From the NCBI GenBank assembly GCA_963170055.1, contig CAUJGJ010000332.1, positions 2,162,001 through 2,226,000 on the forward strand: a DNA stretch of 64,000 nt, written 5' to 3'. Positions 62,541-64,000 of the stretch are shown here, one piece after another. A program made the position numbers and the translations under genes. This DNA is from Halisarca cf. caerulea. Its lineage: Eukaryota; Porifera; Demospongiae; Chondrillida; Halisarcidae. Numbering within the stretch: position 1 is the first letter of the stretch; every line of letters starts with the position of its first letter. Under the pieces are notes generated by a model that did not search any database, was not told the DNA's origin, and was given only the letters and a program-made list of their open reading frames with translations.

Positions 62541-64000
62541 TGCAAAGATGGTAATATCTTTAAAAGTGAACTTAGTAATTTTTATTTTCTGCAAATTACA
62601 CTTTTGCAAAGTGTTTAAAAGTCTTTTCAGAATGTTAACGTTGCCAAATTTAAATTTACCTTCAGAATAAAATTGCAAAGATGGTAATATCTTTAAAAGT
62701 GAACTTAGTAATTTTTATTTTCCGTAAATTACACTTTTGCAAAGTGTTTAAAAGGCTTTTCAGAATGTTAACGTTGCCAAATTTAAATTTACCTTAAGAA
62801 TAAAATTGCAAAGAAGGTAAAATCTTTAAAAGTGAACTTAGTAATTTTTATTTTCCGTAAATTACACTTTTGCAAAGTGTTTAAAAGTCTTTTCAGAATG
62901 TTAACGTTGCCAAATTTAAATTTACCTTTAAAATAAAATTGCTAAGATGGTAATATCTTTAAAAGTGAACTTAGTAATTTTTATTTTCCGCAAGTTACAC
63001 TTTTGCAAAGTGTTTAAAAGTCTTTTCAGAATGTTAACGTTGCCAAATTTAAATTTACCTTTAAAATAAAATTGCAAAGATGGTAATATCTTTAAAAGTG
63101 AACTTAGCAATTTTTATTTTCGGCAAATTACACTTTTGCAAAGTGTTTAAAAATCTTTTCAGAATGTTAACGTTGCCAAATTTAAATTTACCTTAAGAAT
63201 AAAATTGCAAAGATGGTAATATCTTTAAAAGTGAACTTAGTAATTTTTATTTTCTGCAAATTACACTTTTCAAAGTGTTTAAAAGTCTTTTCAGAATGTT
63301 AACGTTGCCAAATTTAAATTTACCTTAAGAATAAAATTGCAAAGATGGTAATATCTTTAAAAGTGAACTTAGCAATTTTTATTTTCTGCAAATTACACTT
63401 TTCAAAGTGTTTAAAAGTTTTTTCAGAATGTTAACGTTGCCAAATTTAAATTTACCTTAAGAATAAAATTGCAAAGATGGTAATATCTTTAAAAGTGAAC
63501 TTAGTAATTTTTATTTTCTGCAAATTACACTTTTGCAAAGTGTTTAAAAGTCTTTTCAGAATGTTAACGTTGCCAAATTTAAATTTACCTTTAAAATAAA
63601 ATTGCTAAGATGGTAATATCTTTAAAAGTGAACTTAGTAATTTTTATTTTCGGCAAGTTACACTTTTGCAAAGTGTTTAAAAGTCTTTTCAGAATGTTAA
63701 CGTTGCCAAATTTAAATTTACCTTTAAAATAAAATTGCAAAGATGGTAATATCTTTAAAAGTGAACTTAGCAATTTATATTTTCGGCAAATTACACTTTT
63801 GCAAAGTGTTTAAAAATCTTTTCAGAATGTTAACGTTGCCAAATTTAAATTTACCTTAAGAATAAAATTGCAAAGATGGTAATATCTTTAAAAGTGAACT
63901 TAGTAATTTTTATTTTCTGCAAATTACACTTTTCAAAGTGTTTAAAAGTCTTTTCAGAATGTTAACGTTGCCAAATTTAAATTTACCTTAAGAATAAAAT
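62540..64000 (+). repeat. Right-edge segment, heterogeneous monomers
   Basis: Eleven monomers in which CCGT, GCTAAG/CCGCAAGTT, AACTTAGCAATTT, CGGC with TTTAAAAATC, and G-deleted types repeat with an offset of about 662 bp (five monomers). TTTAAAAATC occurs near 63,148 and 63,811, with GCTAAG near 62,940 and 63,602. Private changes include AAAAGGCTTTT near 62,751 and AAAAGTTTTTTC near 63,413. The window ends inside a monomer, so the array continues beyond base 64,000. Confidence 0.8.

Larger units (their letters stand above)
1..64000 (+). repeat. Tandem satellite DNA array, 133-bp monomer, about 480 copies
   Basis: A 133-bp unit recurs head to tail through the whole window with no interruption and no inverted monomer. 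Successive starts of the T-rich segment fall at 1, 134 and 266, and the spacing stays at 132-134 bp to the last base. The last monomer is cut by the window edge, so neither array end is seen. Copies differ from the consensus at only a few positions each. Such homogenised arrays are typical of eukaryotic centromeric or heterochromatic satellites, kept similar by unequal exchange and gene conversion. That chromosomal location is inferred, because nothing here marks a centromere directly. The strand label is arbitrary and follows the orientation in which the monomer is described. Confidence 0.99.

Noticed and set aside
62928..63110. 60-codon minus-strand open frame, and its near twin at 63,591-63,773
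   Set aside because: Same satellite read-through as the others, in monomers lacking the usual stop triplets.
1..64000. CRISPR array, because of regularly spaced near-identical segments
   Set aside because: There are no unique spacers. The sequence between any chosen repeats is itself repeated, and the unit is a 133-bp tandem satellite.
1..64000. CENP-B box
   Set aside because: The canonical box needs a TTCG...A..CGGG pattern. The monomer has no CGGG and no such pattern in the variants I read.
1..64000. Telomeric or subtelomeric repeats, microsatellites, transposon remnants
   Set aside because: No short-motif runs (such as TTAGGG or TTAGG type) and no sequence other than the monomer were found on reading through.
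1..64000. Bacterial replication origin with iterons
   Set aside because: Iterons are short and few. Hundreds of 133-bp units with no replication gene do not fit.
1..64000. Naming the host species or a known satellite family
   Set aside because: I do not recognise the monomer with certainty. A search of satellite and genome databases with the 133-bp consensus would decide.

Overview
The whole window is one uninterrupted satellite DNA array. An AT-rich monomer of 133 bp (about 24% G+C by hand count of the consensus) repeats head to tail, always in the same orientation, about 480 times from base 1 to base 64,000. I found no gene, RNA gene, transposon, inversion, spacer or unique sequence. The scale, AT-richness, monomer size and higher-order organisation point to a eukaryotic nuclear chromosome, most likely centromeric, pericentromeric or other heterochromatin from a long-read assembly. 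I cannot name the organism.

Monomers differ by a limited set of diagnostic variants. These include the four bases after the T-tract (CTGC, CCGC, CCGT, CGGC, CGGA, CAGC), GGTAATATC or GGTAAAATC, GCAAAG or GCTAAG, and several 1-bp indels. The variants recur in fixed order, so the array has higher-order repeat (HOR) structure at several nested scales. Measured offsets are 797/798, 928, 931, 1,062, 2,388, 2,654, 3,324, 3,456, 3,721, 4,652/4,655, 7,971 and 8,768 bp. All are whole numbers of monomers minus a few 1-bp deletions.

Layout: 1-6.3 kb is an older-looking mix with a 1,062-bp octamer duplication. From 6.7 to about 30 kb, two block types alternate in six mosaic copies. From 30.1 to 37.1 kb there is a clean tandem duplication of 3,456 bp. 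From 39 to 43.4 kb there are small heptamer and hexamer HORs. From 44.7 to 47.1 kb there are three 797-bp hexamers. From 47 to 55 kb lie mosaic copies of 41-48 kb material. From 56 to 62.5 kb there are 2,388-bp 18-mer and 928-bp 7-mer HORs. A 132-bp monomer with one G deleted is very rare left of 44 kb and common to the right.

Within the monomer, bases 31-68 are nearly invariant while bases 12-20 and 74-105 carry most variants. A 7-bp dyad with a 3-base loop (bases 21-37) and a 12-bp palindrome (bases 69-80) stand out. Nothing supports protein coding: the few short open frames are satellite read-through. Block boundaries were placed by eye from diagnostic variants and are good to roughly one monomer unless stated.
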